Source of the DNA: Siphonodentalium dalli
Lineage: Eukaryota; Mollusca; Scaphopoda; Gadilida; Siphonodentaliidae
Direction: 5' to 3'
Length of the DNA: 64,000 nt
Assembly (NCBI GenBank): GCA_032622095.1
Contig: CP136061.1
Coordinates: forward strand, 15,994,440-16,058,439
Shown here piece by piece: positions 10,259 through 25,200 of this stretch; position 1 is the stretch's first letter; each line of letters opens with the position of its first letter. The position numbers and the translations under genes were made by a program. The notes beneath the pieces are model-generated. The model worked only from the letters and a program-made list of their open reading frames with translations, was not told the origin of the DNA and did not search any database.

Positions 10259-13200
10259 TTGTTTTTCTACTGCGGCCGTTTTCTGTTTAATTGGAAATAC
10301 TTAGAAACTAATGGGAGGAGGACCGCGAAATCTCTAGCGAATATAGGCATCTAAGGTCTACTAAAAATAATGGTATCCGGATGTTGGTCCAATATCTTTT
10401 GACAGAGTTATGGCCCTTTTTCGATAATTTTTCATTGTTATTATTATTCTTATACTGGACACTTTTGCAACCCTTATTACTCGAAAAGTACCAGGAGTAG
10501 CATATTAAAACTTGGCACGTATCTTGGGGTCAAAGAGTTGTATGCCATCGTCGCATAAAGAATATTGTCCGCGTTTTCCCCGAGGAGTTATCTCCCTTTA
10601 TCTGAAAAAATGTCATTTTATTATCTCGGAAATAATAAGGAGCAGAGCATCGAAAATTGGACCGTATGCACACCTCGATATGCCCTACTGCCCACGGGCA
10701 TCAAAACTTGTGTCCGCGCTTTCCCTGAGGAGTTACCGCCCATAGTTGGCAAACCTCTATTTGATTGTACTCTGTTGTCCTCTTGTATCATTCCAGATAA
10801 CTGCATGTGGTTTTCATAGTCGTGTTGACAGTTGTCAGTTTAGTCAGAGAAGGAAAATTTGACAGGGTCGGACATATATTTTGACACTGGGGTGGGGGGC
10901 AACATTTTCGCAAAATAAAATTTTGATTGACATTCATCTATTTAAGTTTATGTATTTCCCGAACGAAAACAAACCCATACCGGAAAGGATTTTTGAAATC
11001 CGAGAAGAAATGCAAGAGTTACGGGCCCTCAAAGTTTGCAATTTGGGCCCATGTGCTTGTGTACACATCTCCTCCGAAGATATCGAACATAGGATGACAT
11101 CTGATACGCCAACGTGTGCGGACGGAAGAGGGCACGCGGTGGGCCAAATTTTGCCAGTGTCTGTTCATTATTGTGGGTCTGGGGAGGGGTGGTCCGTGGT
11201 ACCAATTTTTAATTCTTCTCCGAATCAGATGAAACTTGGAATATAACATCTGCAACATGAGCCGATCTAGAAATTGAAAGAATTTCGAAAATCCATCTAA
11301 AACTGACGGAATTGCGGGCCCTCAAACTTTGCGATTTTGGACCCATGTGCTTGTGTACACATCTCCTCCGAAGATATCGAACATAGGATGTCATCTGATA
11401 CGAAAATACGTACGTACTGAAGAGGGCACGCGGTGGGTGTAATTTTGCCAGTGTCGGTTTAGTATTGTGGGTCAGGGGAGGGGTAGTCCGCGGTACCATT
11501 TTTTTATTCTTCTCCGAATCAGATGAAACTTGGAATGTAACATCTACCATATACGTTGATCACGATGCTGAAACAGATCGTAAATCCGTGTGAAAATGGC
11601 GGAGATTTTGGCCATCCAATTTTGAATTTGGGCCCATATGTTTTCCAATAACCAAAGTGTTATTCGGGTCCGAATCAGATGAAACTTGTGTTATGCAATC
11701 TATGTCAGCGGCAGATCGCAAAACTGGAAACAATTTTTAAATCCGTTGGAAACTAACGGAGTTACGGGCCCTCAAACTTCGCATTTTGTGCCAGGGTTGA
11801 TGTTTTCCCAATCCCGTCACCCAATTTCGAGGCAGGGGTGGGGTCACGTCCAAACACTTGAGATCAACCTACACATGTTAGGACAACATATACTCACCAT
11901 ACTTCATATTTTCCGTCCCTAAACTGTGATTCTTTCCACTCATGATTTTCCCTATTATTATACTTCCATGGTGTAACCAAGGAAGTATATTGTTTTTCTA
12001 CTGCGGCCGTTTTCTGTTTAATTGGAAATACTTAGAAACTAATGGGAGGAGGACCGCGAAATCTCTAGCGAATATAGGCATCTAAGGTCTACTAAAAATA
12101 ATGGTATCCGGATGTTGGTCCAATATCTTTTGACAGAGTTATGGCCCTTTTTCGATAATTTTTCATTGTTATTATTATTCTTATACTGGACACTTTTGCA
12201 ACCCTTATTACTCGAAAAGTACCAGGAGTAGCATATTAAAACTTGGCACGTATCTTGGGGTCAAAGAGTTGTATGCCATCGTCGCATAAAGAATATTGTC
12301 CGCGTTTTCCCCGAGGAGTTATCTCCCTTTATCTGAAAAAATGTCATTTTATTATCTCGGAAATAATAAGGAGCAGAGCATCGAAAATTGGACCGTATGC
12401 ACACCTCGATATGCCCTACTGCCCACGGGCATCAAAACTTGTGTCCGCGCTTTCCCTGAGGAGTTACCGCCCATAGTTGGCAAACCTCTATTTGATTGTA
12501 CTCTGTTGTCCTCTTGTATCATTCCAGATAACTGCATGTGGTTTTCATAGTCGTGTTGACAGTTGTCAGTTTAGTCAGAGAAGGAAAATTTGACAGGGTC
12601 GGACATATATTTTGACACTGGGGTGGGGGGCAACATTTTCGCAAAATAAAATTTTGATTGACATTCATCTATTTAAGTTTATGTATTTCCCGAACGAAAA
12701 CAAACCCATACCGGAAAGGATTTTTGAAATCCGAGAAGAAATGCAAGAGTTACGGGCCCTCAAAGTTTGCAATTTGGGCCCATGTGCTTGTGTACACATC
12801 TCCTCCGAAGATATCGAACATAGGATGACATCTGATACGCCAACGTGTGCGGACGGAAGAGGGCACGCGGTGGGCCAAATTTTGCCAGTGTCTGTTCATT
12901 ATTGTGGGTCTGGGGAGGGGTGGTCCGTGGTACCAATTTTTAATTCTTCTCCGAATCAGATGAAACTTGGAATATAACATCTGCAACATGAGCCGATCTA
13001 GAAATTGAAAGAATTTCGAAAATCCATCTAAAACTGACGGAATTGCGGGCCCTCAAACTTTGCGATTTTGGACCCATGTGCTTGTGTACACATCTCCTCC
13101 GAAGATATCGAACATAGGATGTCATCTGATACGAAAATACGTACGGACTGAAGAGGGCACGCGGTGGGTGTAATTTTGCCAGTGTCGGTTTAGTATTGTG

Positions 13201-16200
13201 GGTCAGGGGAGGGGTAGTCCGCGGTACCATTTTTTTATTCTTCTCCGAATCAGATGAAACTTGGAATGTAACATCTACCATATACGTTGATCACGATGCT
13301 GAAACAGATCGTAAATCCGTGTGAAAATGGCGGAGATTTTGGCCATCCAATTTTGAATTTGGGCCCATATGCTTTCCAATAACCAAAGTGTTATTCGTGT
13401 CCGAATCAGATGAAACTTGTGTTATGCAATCTATGTCAGCGGCAGATCGCAAAACTGGAAACAATTTTTAAATCCGTTGGAAACTAACGGAGTTACGGGC
13501 CCTCAAACTTCGCATTTTGTGCCAGGGTTGATGTTTTCCCAATCCCGTCACCCAATTTCGAGGCAGGGGTGGGGTCACGTCCAAACACTTGAGATCAACC
13601 TACACATGTTAGGACAACATATACTCACCATACTTCATATTTTCCGTCCCTAAACTGTGATTCTTTCCACTCATGATTTTCCCTATTATTATACTTCCAT
13701 GGTGTAACCAAGGAAGTATATTGTTTTTCTACTGCGGCCGTTTTCTGTTTAATTGGAAATACTTAGAAACTAATGGGAGGAGGACCGCGAAATCTCTAGC
13801 GAATATAGGCATCTAAGGTCTACTAAAAATAATGGTATCCGGATGTTGGTCCAATATCTTTTGACAGAGTTATGGCCCTTTTTCGATAATTTTTCATTGT
13901 TATTATTATTCTTATACTGGACACTTTTGCAACCCTTATTACTCGAAAAGTACCAGGAGTAGCATATTAAAACTTGGCACGTATCTTGGGGTCAAAGAGT
14001 TGTATGCCATCGTCGCATAAAGAATATTGTCCGCGTTTTCCCCGAGGAGTTATCTCCCTTTATCTGAAAAAATGTCATTTTATTATCTCGGAAATAATAA
14101 GGAGCAGAGCATCGAAAATTGGACCGTATGCACACCTCGATATGCCCTACTGCCCACGGGCATCAAAACTTGTGTCCGCGCTTTCCCTGAGGAGTTACCG
14201 CCCATAGTTGGCAAACCTCTATTTGATTGTACTCTGTTGTCCTCTTGTATCATTCCAGATAACTGCATGTGGTTTTCATAGTCGTGTTGACAGTTGTCAG
14301 TTTAGTCAGAGAAGGAAAATTTGACAGGGTCGGACATATATTTTGACACTGGGGTGGGGGGCAACATTTTCGCAAAATAAAATTTTGATTGACATTCATC
14401 TATTTAAGTTTATGTATTTCCCGAACGAAAACAAACCCATACCGGAAAGGATTTTTGAAATCCGAGAAGAAATGCAAGAGTTACGGGCCCTCAAAGTTTG
14501 CAATTTGGGCCCATGTGCTTGTGTACACATCTCCTCCGAAGATATCGAACATAGGATGACATCTGATACGCCAACGTGTGCGGACGGAAGAGGGCACGCG
14601 GTGGGCCAAATTTTGCCAGTGTCTGTTCATTATTGTGGGTCTGGGGAGGGGTGGTCCGTGGTACCAATTTTTAATTCTTCTCCGAATCAGATGAAACTTG
14701 GAATATAACATCTGCAACATGAGCCGATCTAGAAATTGAAAGAATTTCGAAAATCCATCTAAAACTGACGGAATTGCGGGCCCTCAAACTTTGCGATTTT
14801 GGACCCATGTGCTTGTGTACACATCTCCTCCGAAGATATCGAACATAGGATGTCATCTGATACGAAAATACGTACGTACTGAAGAGGGCACGCGGTGGGT
14901 GTAATTTTGCCAGTGTCGGTTTAGTATTGTGGGTCAGGGGAGGGGTAGTCCGCGGTACCATTTTTTTATTCTTCTCCGAATCAGATGAAACTTGGAATGT
15001 AACATCTACCATATACGTTGATCACGATGCTGAAACAGATCGTAAATCCGTGTGAAAATGGCGGAGATTTTGGCCATCCAATTTTGAATTTGGGCCCATA
15101 TGTTTTCCAATAACCAAAGTGTTATTCGGGTCCGAATCAGATGAAACTTGTGTTATGCAATCTATGTCAGCGGCAGATCGCAAAACTGGAAACAATTTTT
15201 AAATCCGTTGGAAACTAACGGAGTTACGGGCCCTCAAACTTCGCATTTTGTGCCAGGGTTGATGTTTTCCCAATCCCGTCACCCAATTTCGAGGCAGGGG
15301 TGGGGTCACGTCCAAACACTTGAGATCAACCTACACATGTTAGGACAACATATACTCACCATACTTCATATTTTCCGTCCCTAAACTGTGATTCTTTCCA
15401 CTCATGATTTTCCCTATTATTATACTTCCATGGTGTAACCAAGGAAGTATATTGTTTTTCTACTGCGGCCGTTTTCTGTTTAATTGGAAATACTTAGAAA
15501 CTAATGGGAGGAGGACCGCGAAATCTCTAGCGAATATAGGCATCTAAGGTCTACTAAAAATAATGGTATCCGGATGTTGGTCCAATATCTTTTGACAGAG
15601 TTATGGCCCTTTTTCGATAATTTTTCATTGTTATTATTATTCTTATACTGGACACTTTTGCAACCCTTATTACTCGAAAAGTACCAGGAGTAGCATATTA
15701 AAACTTGGCACGTATCTTGGGGTCAAAGAGTTGTATGCCATCGTCGCATAAAGAATATTGTCCGCGTTTTCCCCGAGGAGTTATCTCCCTTTATCTGAAA
15801 AAATGTCATTTTATTATCTCGGAAATAATAAGGAGCAGAGCATCGAAAATTGGACCGTATGCACACCTCGATATGCCCTACTGCCCACGGGCATCAAAAC
15901 TTGTGTCCGCGCTTTCCCTGAGGAGTTACCGCCCATAGTTGGCAAACCTCTATTTGATTGTACTCTGTTGTCCTCTTGTATCATTCCAGATAACTGCATG
16001 TGGTTTTCATAGTCGTGTTGACAGTTGTCAGTTTAGTCAGAGAAGGAAAATTTGACAGGGTCGGACATATATTTTGACACTGGGGTGGGGGGCAACATTT
16101 TCGCAAAATAAAATTTTGATTGACATTCATCTATTTAAGTTTATGTATTTCCCGAACGAAAACAAACCCATACCGGAAAGGATTTTTGAAATCCGAGAAG

Positions 16201-19200
16201 AAATGCAAGAGTTACGGGCCCTCAAAGTTTGCAATTTGGGCCCATGTGCTTGTGTACACATCTCCTCCGAAGATATCGAACATAGGATGACATCTGATAC
16301 GCCAACGTGTGCGGACGGAAGAGGGCACGCGGTGGGCCAAATTTTGCCAGTGTCTGTTCATTATTGTGGGTCTGGGGAGGGGTGGTCCGTGGTACCAATT
16401 TTTAATTCTTCTCCGAATCAGATGAAACTTGGAATATAACATCTGCAACATGAGCCGATCTAGAAATTGAAAGAATTTCGAAAATCCATCTAAAACTGAC
16501 GGAATTGCGGGCCCTCAAACTTTGCGATTTTGGACCCATGTGCTTGTGTACACATCTCCTCCGAAGATATCGAACATAGGATGTCATCTGATACGAAAAT
16601 ACGTACGGACTGAAGAGGGCACGCGGTGGGTGTAATTTTGCCAGTGTCGGTTTAGTATTGTGGGTCAGGGGAGGGGTAGTCCGCGGTACCATTTTTTTAT
16701 TCTTCTCCGAATCAGATGAAACTTGGAATGTAACATCTACCATATACGTTGATCACGATGCTGAAACAGATCGTAAATCCGTGTGAAAATGGCGGAGATT
16801 TTGGCCATCCAATTTTGAATTTGGGCCCATATGCTTTCCAATAACCAAAGTGTTATTCGGGTCCGAATCAGATGAAACTTGTGTTATGCAATCTATGTCA
16901 GCGGCAGATCGCAAAACTGGAAACAATTTTTAAATCCGTTGGAAACTAACGGAGTTACGGGCCCTCAAACTTCGCATTTTGTGCCAGGGTTGATGTTTTC
17001 CCAATCCCGTCACCCAATTTCGAGGCAGGGGTGGGGTCACGTCCAAACACTTGAGATCAACCTACACATGTTAGGACAACATATACTCACCATACTTCAT
17101 ATTTTCCGTCCCTAAACTGTGATTCTTTCCACTCATGATTTTCCCTATTATTATACTTCCATGGTGTAACCAAGGAAGTATATTGTTTTTCTACTGCGGC
17201 CGTTTTCTGTTTAATTGGAAATACTTAGAAACTAATGGGAGGAGGACCGCGAAATCTCTAGCGAATATAGGCATCTAAGGTCTACTAAAAATAATGGTAT
17301 CCGGATGTTGGTCCAATATCTTTTGACAGAGTTATGGCCCTTTTTCGATAATTTTTCATTGTTATTATTATTCTTATACTGGACACTTTTGCAACCCTTA
17401 TTACTCGAAAAGTACCAGGAGTAGCATATTAAAACTTGGCACGTATCTTGGGGTCAAAGAGTTGTATGCCATCGTCGCATAAAGAATATTGTCCGCGTTT
17501 TCCCCGAGGAGTTATCTCCCTTTATCTGAAAAAATGTCATTTTATTATCTCGGAAATAATAAGGAGCAGAGCATCGAAAATTGGACCGTATGCACACCTC
17601 GATATGCCCTACTGCCCACGGGCATCAAAACTTGTGTCCGCGCTTTCCCTGAGGAGTTACCGCCCATAGTTGGCAAACCTCTATTTGATTGTACTCTGTT
17701 GTCCTCTTGTATCATTCCAGATAACTGCATGTGGTTTTCATAGTCGTGTTGACAGTTGTCAGTTTAGTCAGAGAAGGAAAATTTGACAGGGTCGGACATA
17801 TATTTTGACACTGGGGTGGGGGGCAACATTTTCGCAAAATAAAATTTTGATTGACATTCATCTATTTAAGTTTATGTATTTCCCGAACGAAAACAAACCC
17901 ATACCGGAAAGGATTTTTGAAATCCGAGAAGAAATGCAAGAGTTACGGGCCCTCAAAGTTTGCAATTTGGGCCCATGTGCTTGTGTACACATCTCCTCCG
18001 AAGATATCGAACATAGGATGACATCTGATACGCCAACGTGTGCGGACGGAAGAGGGCACGCGGTGGGCCAAATTTTGCCAGTGTCTGTTCATTATTGTGG
18101 GTCTGGGGAGGGGTGGTCCGTGGTACCAATTTTTAATTCTTCTCCGAATCAGATGAAACTTGGAATATAACATCTGCAACATGAGCCGATCTAGAAATTG
18201 AAAGAATTTCGAAAATCCATCTAAAACTGACGGAATTGCGGGCCCTCAAACTTTGCGATTTTGGACCCATGTGCTTGTGTACACATCTCCTCCGAAGATA
18301 TCGAACATAGGATGTCATCTGATACGAAAATACGTACGGACTGAAGAGGGCACGCGGTGGGTGTAATTTTGCCAGTGTCGGTTTAGTATTGTGGGTCAGG
18401 GGAGGGGTAGTCCGCGGTACCATTTTTTTATTCTTCTCCGAATCAGATGAAACTTGGAATGTAACATCTACCATATACGTTGATCACGATGCTGAAACAG
18501 ATCGTAAATCCGTGTGAAAATGGCGGAGATTTTGGCCATCCAATTTTGAATTTGGGCCCATATGCTTTCCAATAACCAAAGTGTTATTCGGGTCCGAATC
18601 AGATGAAACTTGTGTTATGCAATCTATGTCAGCGGCAGATCGCAAAACTGGAAACAATTTTTAAATCCGTTGGAAACTAACGGAGTTACGGGCCCTCAAA
18701 CTTCGCATTTTGTGCCAGGGTTGATGTTTTCCCAATCCCGTCACCCAATTTCGAGGCAGGGGTGGGGTCACGTCCAAACACTTGAGATCAACCTACACAT
18801 GTTAGGACAACATATACTCACCATACTTCATATTTTCCGTCCCTAAACTGTGATTCTTTCCACTCATGATTTTCCCTATTATTATACTTCCATGGTGTAA
18901 CCAAGGAAGTATATTGTTTTTCTACTGCGGCCGTTTTCTGTTTAATTGGAAATACTTAGAAACTAATGGGAGGAGGACCGCGAAATCTCTAGCGAATATA
19001 GGCATCTAAGGTCTACTAAAAATAATGGTATCCGGATGTTGGTCCAATATCTTTTGACAGAGTTATGGCCCTTTTTCGATAATTTTTCATTGTTATTATT
19101 ATTCTTATACTGGACACTTTTGCAACCCTTATTACTCGAAAAGTACCAGGAGTAGCATATTAAAACTTGGCACGTATCTTGGGGTCAAAGAGTTGTATGC

Positions 19201-22200
19201 CATCGTCGCATAAAGAATATTGTCCGCGTTTTCCCCGAGGAGTTATCTCCCTTTATCTGAAAAAATGTCATTTTATTATCTCGGAAATAATAAGGAGCAG
19301 AGCATCGAAAATTGGACCGTATGCACACCTCGATATGCCCTACTGCCCACGGGCATCAAAACTTGTGTCCGCGCTTTCCCTGAGGAGTTACCGCCCATAG
19401 TTGGCAAACCTCTATTTGATTGTACTCTGTTGTCCTCTTGTATCATTCCAGATAACTGCATGTGGTTTTCATAGTCGTGTTGACAGTTGTCAGTTTAGTC
19501 AGAGAAGGAAAATTTGACAGGGTCGGACATATATTTTGACACTGGGGTGGGGGGCAACATTTTCGCAAAATAAAATTTTGATTGACATTCATCTATTTAA
19601 GTTTATGTATTTCCCGAACGAAAACAAACCCATACCGGAAAGGATTTTTGAAATCCGAGAAGAAATGCAAGAGTTACGGGCCCTCAAAGTTTGCAATTTG
19701 GGCCCATGTGCTTGTGTACACATCTCCTCCGAAGATATCGAACATAGGATGACATCTGATACGCCAACGTGTGCGGACGGAAGAGGGCACGCGGTGGGCC
19801 AAATTTTGCCAGTGTCTGTTCATTATTGTGGGTCTGGGGAGGGGTGGTCCGTGGTACCAATTTTTAATTCTTCTCCGAATCAGATGAAACTTGGAATATA
19901 ACATCTGCAACATGAGCCGATCTAGAAATTGAAAGAATTTCGAAAATCCATCTAAAACTGACGGAATTGCGGGCCCTCAAACTTTGCGATTTTGGACCCA
20001 TGTGCTTGTGTACACATCTCCTCCGAAGATATCGAACATAGGATGTCATCTGATACGAAAATACGTACGGACTGAAGAGGGCACGCGGTGGGTGTAATTT
20101 TGCCAGTGTCGGTTTAGTATTGTGGGTCAGGGGAGGGGTAGTCCGCGGTACCATTTTTTTATTCTTCTCCGAATCAGATGAAACTTGGAATGTAACATCT
20201 ACCATATACGTTGATCACGATGCTGAAACAGATCGTAAATCCGTGTGAAAATGGCGGAGATTTTGGCCATCCAATTTTGAATTTGGGCCCATATGCTTTC
20301 CAATAACCAAAGTGTTATTCGGGTCCGAATCAGATGAAACTTGTGTTATGCAATCTATGTCAGCGGCAGATCGCAAAACTGGAAACAATTTTTAAATCCG
20401 TTGGAAACTAACGGAGTTACGGGCCCTCAAACTTCGCATTTTGTGCCAGGGTTGATGTTTTCCCAATCCCGTCACCCAATTTCGAGGCAGGGGTGGGGTC
20501 ACGTCCAAACACTTGAGATCAACCTACACATGTTAGGACAACATATACTCACCATACTTCATATTTTCCGTCCCTAAACTGTGATTCTTTCCACTCATGA
20601 TTTTCCCTATTATTATACTTCCATGGTGTAACCAAGGAAGTATATTGTTTTTCTACTGCGGCCGTTTTCTGTTTAATTGGAAATACTTAGAAACTAATGG
20701 GAGGAGGACCGCGAAATCTCTAGCGAATATAGGCATCTAAGGTCTACTAAAAATAATGGTATCCGGATGTTGGTCCAATATCTTTTGACAGAGTTATGGC
20801 CCTTTTTCGATAATTTTTCATTGTTATTATTATTCTTATACTGGACACTTTTGCAACCCTTATTACTCGAAAAGTACCAGGAGTAGCATATTAAAACTTG
20901 GCACGTATCTTGGGGTCAAAGAGTTGTATGCCATCGTCGCATAAAGAATATTGTCCGCGTTTTCCCCGAGGAGTTATCTCCCTTTATCTGAAAAAATGTC
21001 ATTTTATTATCTCGGAAATAATAAGGAGCAGAGCATCGAAAATTGGACCGTATGCACACCTCGATATGCCCTACTGCCCACGGGCATCAAAACTTGTGTC
21101 CGCGCTTTCCCTGAGGAGTTACCGCCCATAGTTGGCAAACCTCTATTTGATTGTACTCTGTTGTCCTCTTGTATCATTCCAGATAACTGCATGTGGTTTT
21201 CATAGTCGTGTTGACAGTTGTCAGTTTAGTCAGAGAAGGAAAATTTGACAGGGTCGGACATATATTTTGACACTGGGGTGGGGGGCAACATTTTCGCAAA
21301 ATAAAATTTTGATTGACATTCATCTATTTAAGTTTATGTATTTCCCGAACGAAAACAAACCCATACCGGAAAGGATTTTTGAAATCCGAGAAGAAATGCA
21401 AGAGTTACGGGCCCTCAAAGTTTGCAATTTGGGCCCATGTGCTTGTGTACACATCTCCTCCGAAGATATCGAACATAGGATGACATCTGATACGCCAACG
21501 TGTGCGGACGGAAGAGGGCACGCGGTGGGCCAAATTTTGCCAGTGTCTGTTCATTATTGTGGGTCTGGGGAGGGGTGGTCCGTGGTACCAATTTTTAATT
21601 CTTCTCCGAATCAGATGAAACTTGGAATATAACATCTGCAACATGAGCCGATCTAGAAATTGAAAGAATTTCGAAAATCCATCTAAAACTGACGGAATTG
21701 CGGGCCCTCAAACTTTGCGATTTTGGACCCATGTGCTTGTGTACACATCTCCTCCGAAGATATCGAACATAGGATGTCATCTGATACGAAAATACGTACG
21801 GACTGAAGAGGGCACGCGGTGGGTGTAATTTTGCCAGTGTCGGTTTAGTATTGTGGGTCAGGGGAGGGGTAGTCCGCGGTACCATTTTTTTATTCTTCTC
21901 CGAATCAGATGAAACTTGGAATGTAACATCTACCATATACGTTGATCACGATGCTGAAACAGATCGTAAATCCGTGTGAAAATGGCGGAGATTTTGGCCA
22001 TCCAATTTTGAATTTGGGCCCATATGCTTTCCAATAACCAAAGTGTTATTCGGGTCCGAATCAGATGAAACTTGTGTTATGCAATCTATGTCAGCGGCAG
22101 ATCGCAAAACTGGAAACAATTTTTAAATCCGTTGGAAACTAACGGAGTTACGGGCCCTCAAACTTCGCATTTTGTGCCAGGGTTGATGTTTTCCCAATCC

Positions 22201-25200
22201 CGTCACCCAATTTCGAGGCAGGGGTGGGGTCACGTCCAAACACTTGAGATCAACCTACACATGTTAGGACAACATATACTCACCATACTTCATATTTTCC
22301 GTCCCTAAACTGTGATTCTTTCCACTCATGATTTTCCCTATTATTATACTTCCATGGTGTAACCAAGGAAGTATATTGTTTTTCTACTGCGGCCGTTTTC
22401 TGTTTAATTGGAAATACTTAGAAACTAATGGGAGGAGGACCGCGAAATCTCTAGCGAATATAGGCATCTAAGGTCTACTAAAAATAATGGTATCCGGATG
22501 TTGGTCCAATATCTTTTGACAGAGTTATGGCCCTTTTTAGATAATTTTTCATTGTTATTATTATTCTTATACTGGACACTTTTGCAACCCTTATTACTCG
22601 AAAAGTACCAGGAGTAGCATATTAAAACTTGGCACGTATCTTGGGGTCAAAGAGTTGTATGCCATCGTCGCAGAAAGAATATTGTCCGCGTTTTCCCCGA
22701 GGAGTTATCTCCCTTTATCTGAAAAAATGTCATTTTATTATCTCGGAAATAATAAGGAGCAGAGCATCGAAAATTGGACCGTATGCACACCTCGATATGC
22801 CCTACTGCCCACGGGCATCAAAACTTGTGTCCGCGCTTTCCCTGAGGAGTTACCGCCCATAGTTGGCAAACCTCTATTTGATTGTACTCTGTTGTCCTCT
22901 TGTATCATTCCAGATAACTGCATGTGGTTTTCATAGTCGTGTTGACAGTTGTCAGTTTAGTCAGAGAAGGAAAATTTGACAGGGTCGGACATATATTTTG
23001 ACACTGGGGTGGGGGGCAACATTTTCGCAAAATAAAATTTTGATTGACATTCATCTATTTAAGTTTATGTATTTCCCGAACGAAAACAAACCCATACCGG
23101 AAAGGATTTTTGAAATCCGAGAAGAAATGCAAGAGTTACGGGCCCTCAAAGTTTGCAATTTGGGCCCATGTGCTTGTGTACACATCTCCTCCGAAGATAT
23201 CGAACATAGGATGACATCTGATACGCCAACGTGTGCGGACGGAAGAGGGCACGCGGTGGGCCAAATTTTGCCAGTGTCTGTTCATTATTGTGGGTCTGGG
23301 GAGGGGTGGTCCGTGGTACCAATTTTTAATTCTTCTCCGAATCAGATGAAACTTGGAATATAACATCTGCAACATGAGCCGATCTAGAAATTGAAAGAAT
23401 TTCGAAAATCCATCTAAAACTGACGGAATTGCGGGCCCTCAAACTTTGCGATTTTGGACCCATGTGCTTGTGTACACATCTCCTCCGAAGATATCGAACA
23501 TAGGATGTCATCTGATACGAAAATACGTACGTACTGAAGAGGGCACGCGGTGGGTGTAATTTTGCCAGTGTCGGTTTAGTATTGTGGGTCAGGGGAGGGG
23601 TAGTCCGCGGTACCATTTTTTATTCTTCTCCGAATCAGATGAAACTTGGAATGTAACATCTACCATATACGTTGATCACGATGCTGAAACAGATCGTAAA
23701 TCCGTGTGAAAATGGCGGAGATTTTGGCCATCCAATTTTGAATTTGGGCCCATATGTTTTCCAATAACCAAAGTGTTATTCGGGTCCGAATCAGATGAAA
23801 CTTGTGTTATGCAATCTATGTCAGCGGCAGATCGCAAAACTGGAAACAATTTTTAAATCCGTTGGAAACTAACGGAGTTACGGGCCCTCAAACTTCGCAT
23901 TTTGTGCCAGGGTTGATGTTTTCCCAATCCCGTCACCCAATTTCGAGGCAGGGGTGGGGTCACGTCCAAACACTTGAGATCAACCTACACATGTTAGGAC
24001 AACATATACTCACCATACTTCATATTTTCCGTCCCTAAACTGTGATTCTTTCCACTCATGATTTTCCCTATTATTATACTTCCATGGTGTAACCAAGGAA
24101 GTATATTGTTTTTCTACTGCGGCCGTTTTCTGTTTAATTGGAAATACTTAGAAACTAATGGGAGGAGGACCGCGAAATCTCTAGCGAATATAGGCATCTA
24201 AGGTCTACTAAAAATAATGGTATCCGGATGTTGGTCCAATATCTTTTGACAGAGTTATGGCCCTTTTTCGATAATTTTTCATTGTTATTATTATTCTTAT
24301 ACTGGACACTTTTGCAACCCTTATTACTCGAAAAGTACCAGGAGTAGCATATTAAAACTTGGCACGTATCTTGGGGTCAAAGAGTTGTATGCCATCGTCG
24401 CATAAAGAATATTGTCCGCGTTTTCCCCGAGGAGTTATCTCCCTTTATCTGAAAAAATGTCATTTTATTATCTCGGAAATAATAAGGAGCAGAGCATCGA
24501 AAATTGGACCGTATGCACACCTCGATATGCCCTACTGCCCACGGGCATCAAAACTTGTGTCCGCGCTTTCCCTGAGGAGTTACCGCCCATAGTTGGCAAA
24601 CCTCTATTTGATTGTACTCTGTTGTCCTCTTGTATCATTCCAGATAACTGCATGTGGTTTTCATAGTCGTGTTGACAGTTGTCAGTTTAGTCAGAGAAGG
24701 AAAATTTGACAGGGTCGGACATATATTTTGACACTGGGGTGGGGGGCAACATTTTCGCAAAATAAAATTTTGATTGACATTCATCTATTTAAGTTTATGT
24801 ATTTCCCGAACGAAAACAAACCCATACCGGAAAGGATTTTTGAAATCCGAGAAGAAATGCAAGAGTTACGGGCCCTCAAAGTTTGCAATTTGGGCCCATG
24901 TGCTTGTGTACACATCTCCTCCGAAGATATCGAACATAGGATGACATCTGATACGCCAACGTGTGCGGACGGAAGAGGGCACGCGGTGGGCCAAATTTTG
25001 CCAGTGTCTGTTCATTATTGTGGGTCTGGGGAGGGGTGGTCCGTGGTACCAATTTTTAATTCTTCTCCGAATCAGATGAAACTTGGAATATAACATCTGC
25101 AACATGAGCCGATCTAGAAATTGAAAGAATTTCGAAAATCCATCTAAAACTGACGGAATTGCGGGCCCTCAAACTTTGCGATTTTGGACCCATGTGCTTG

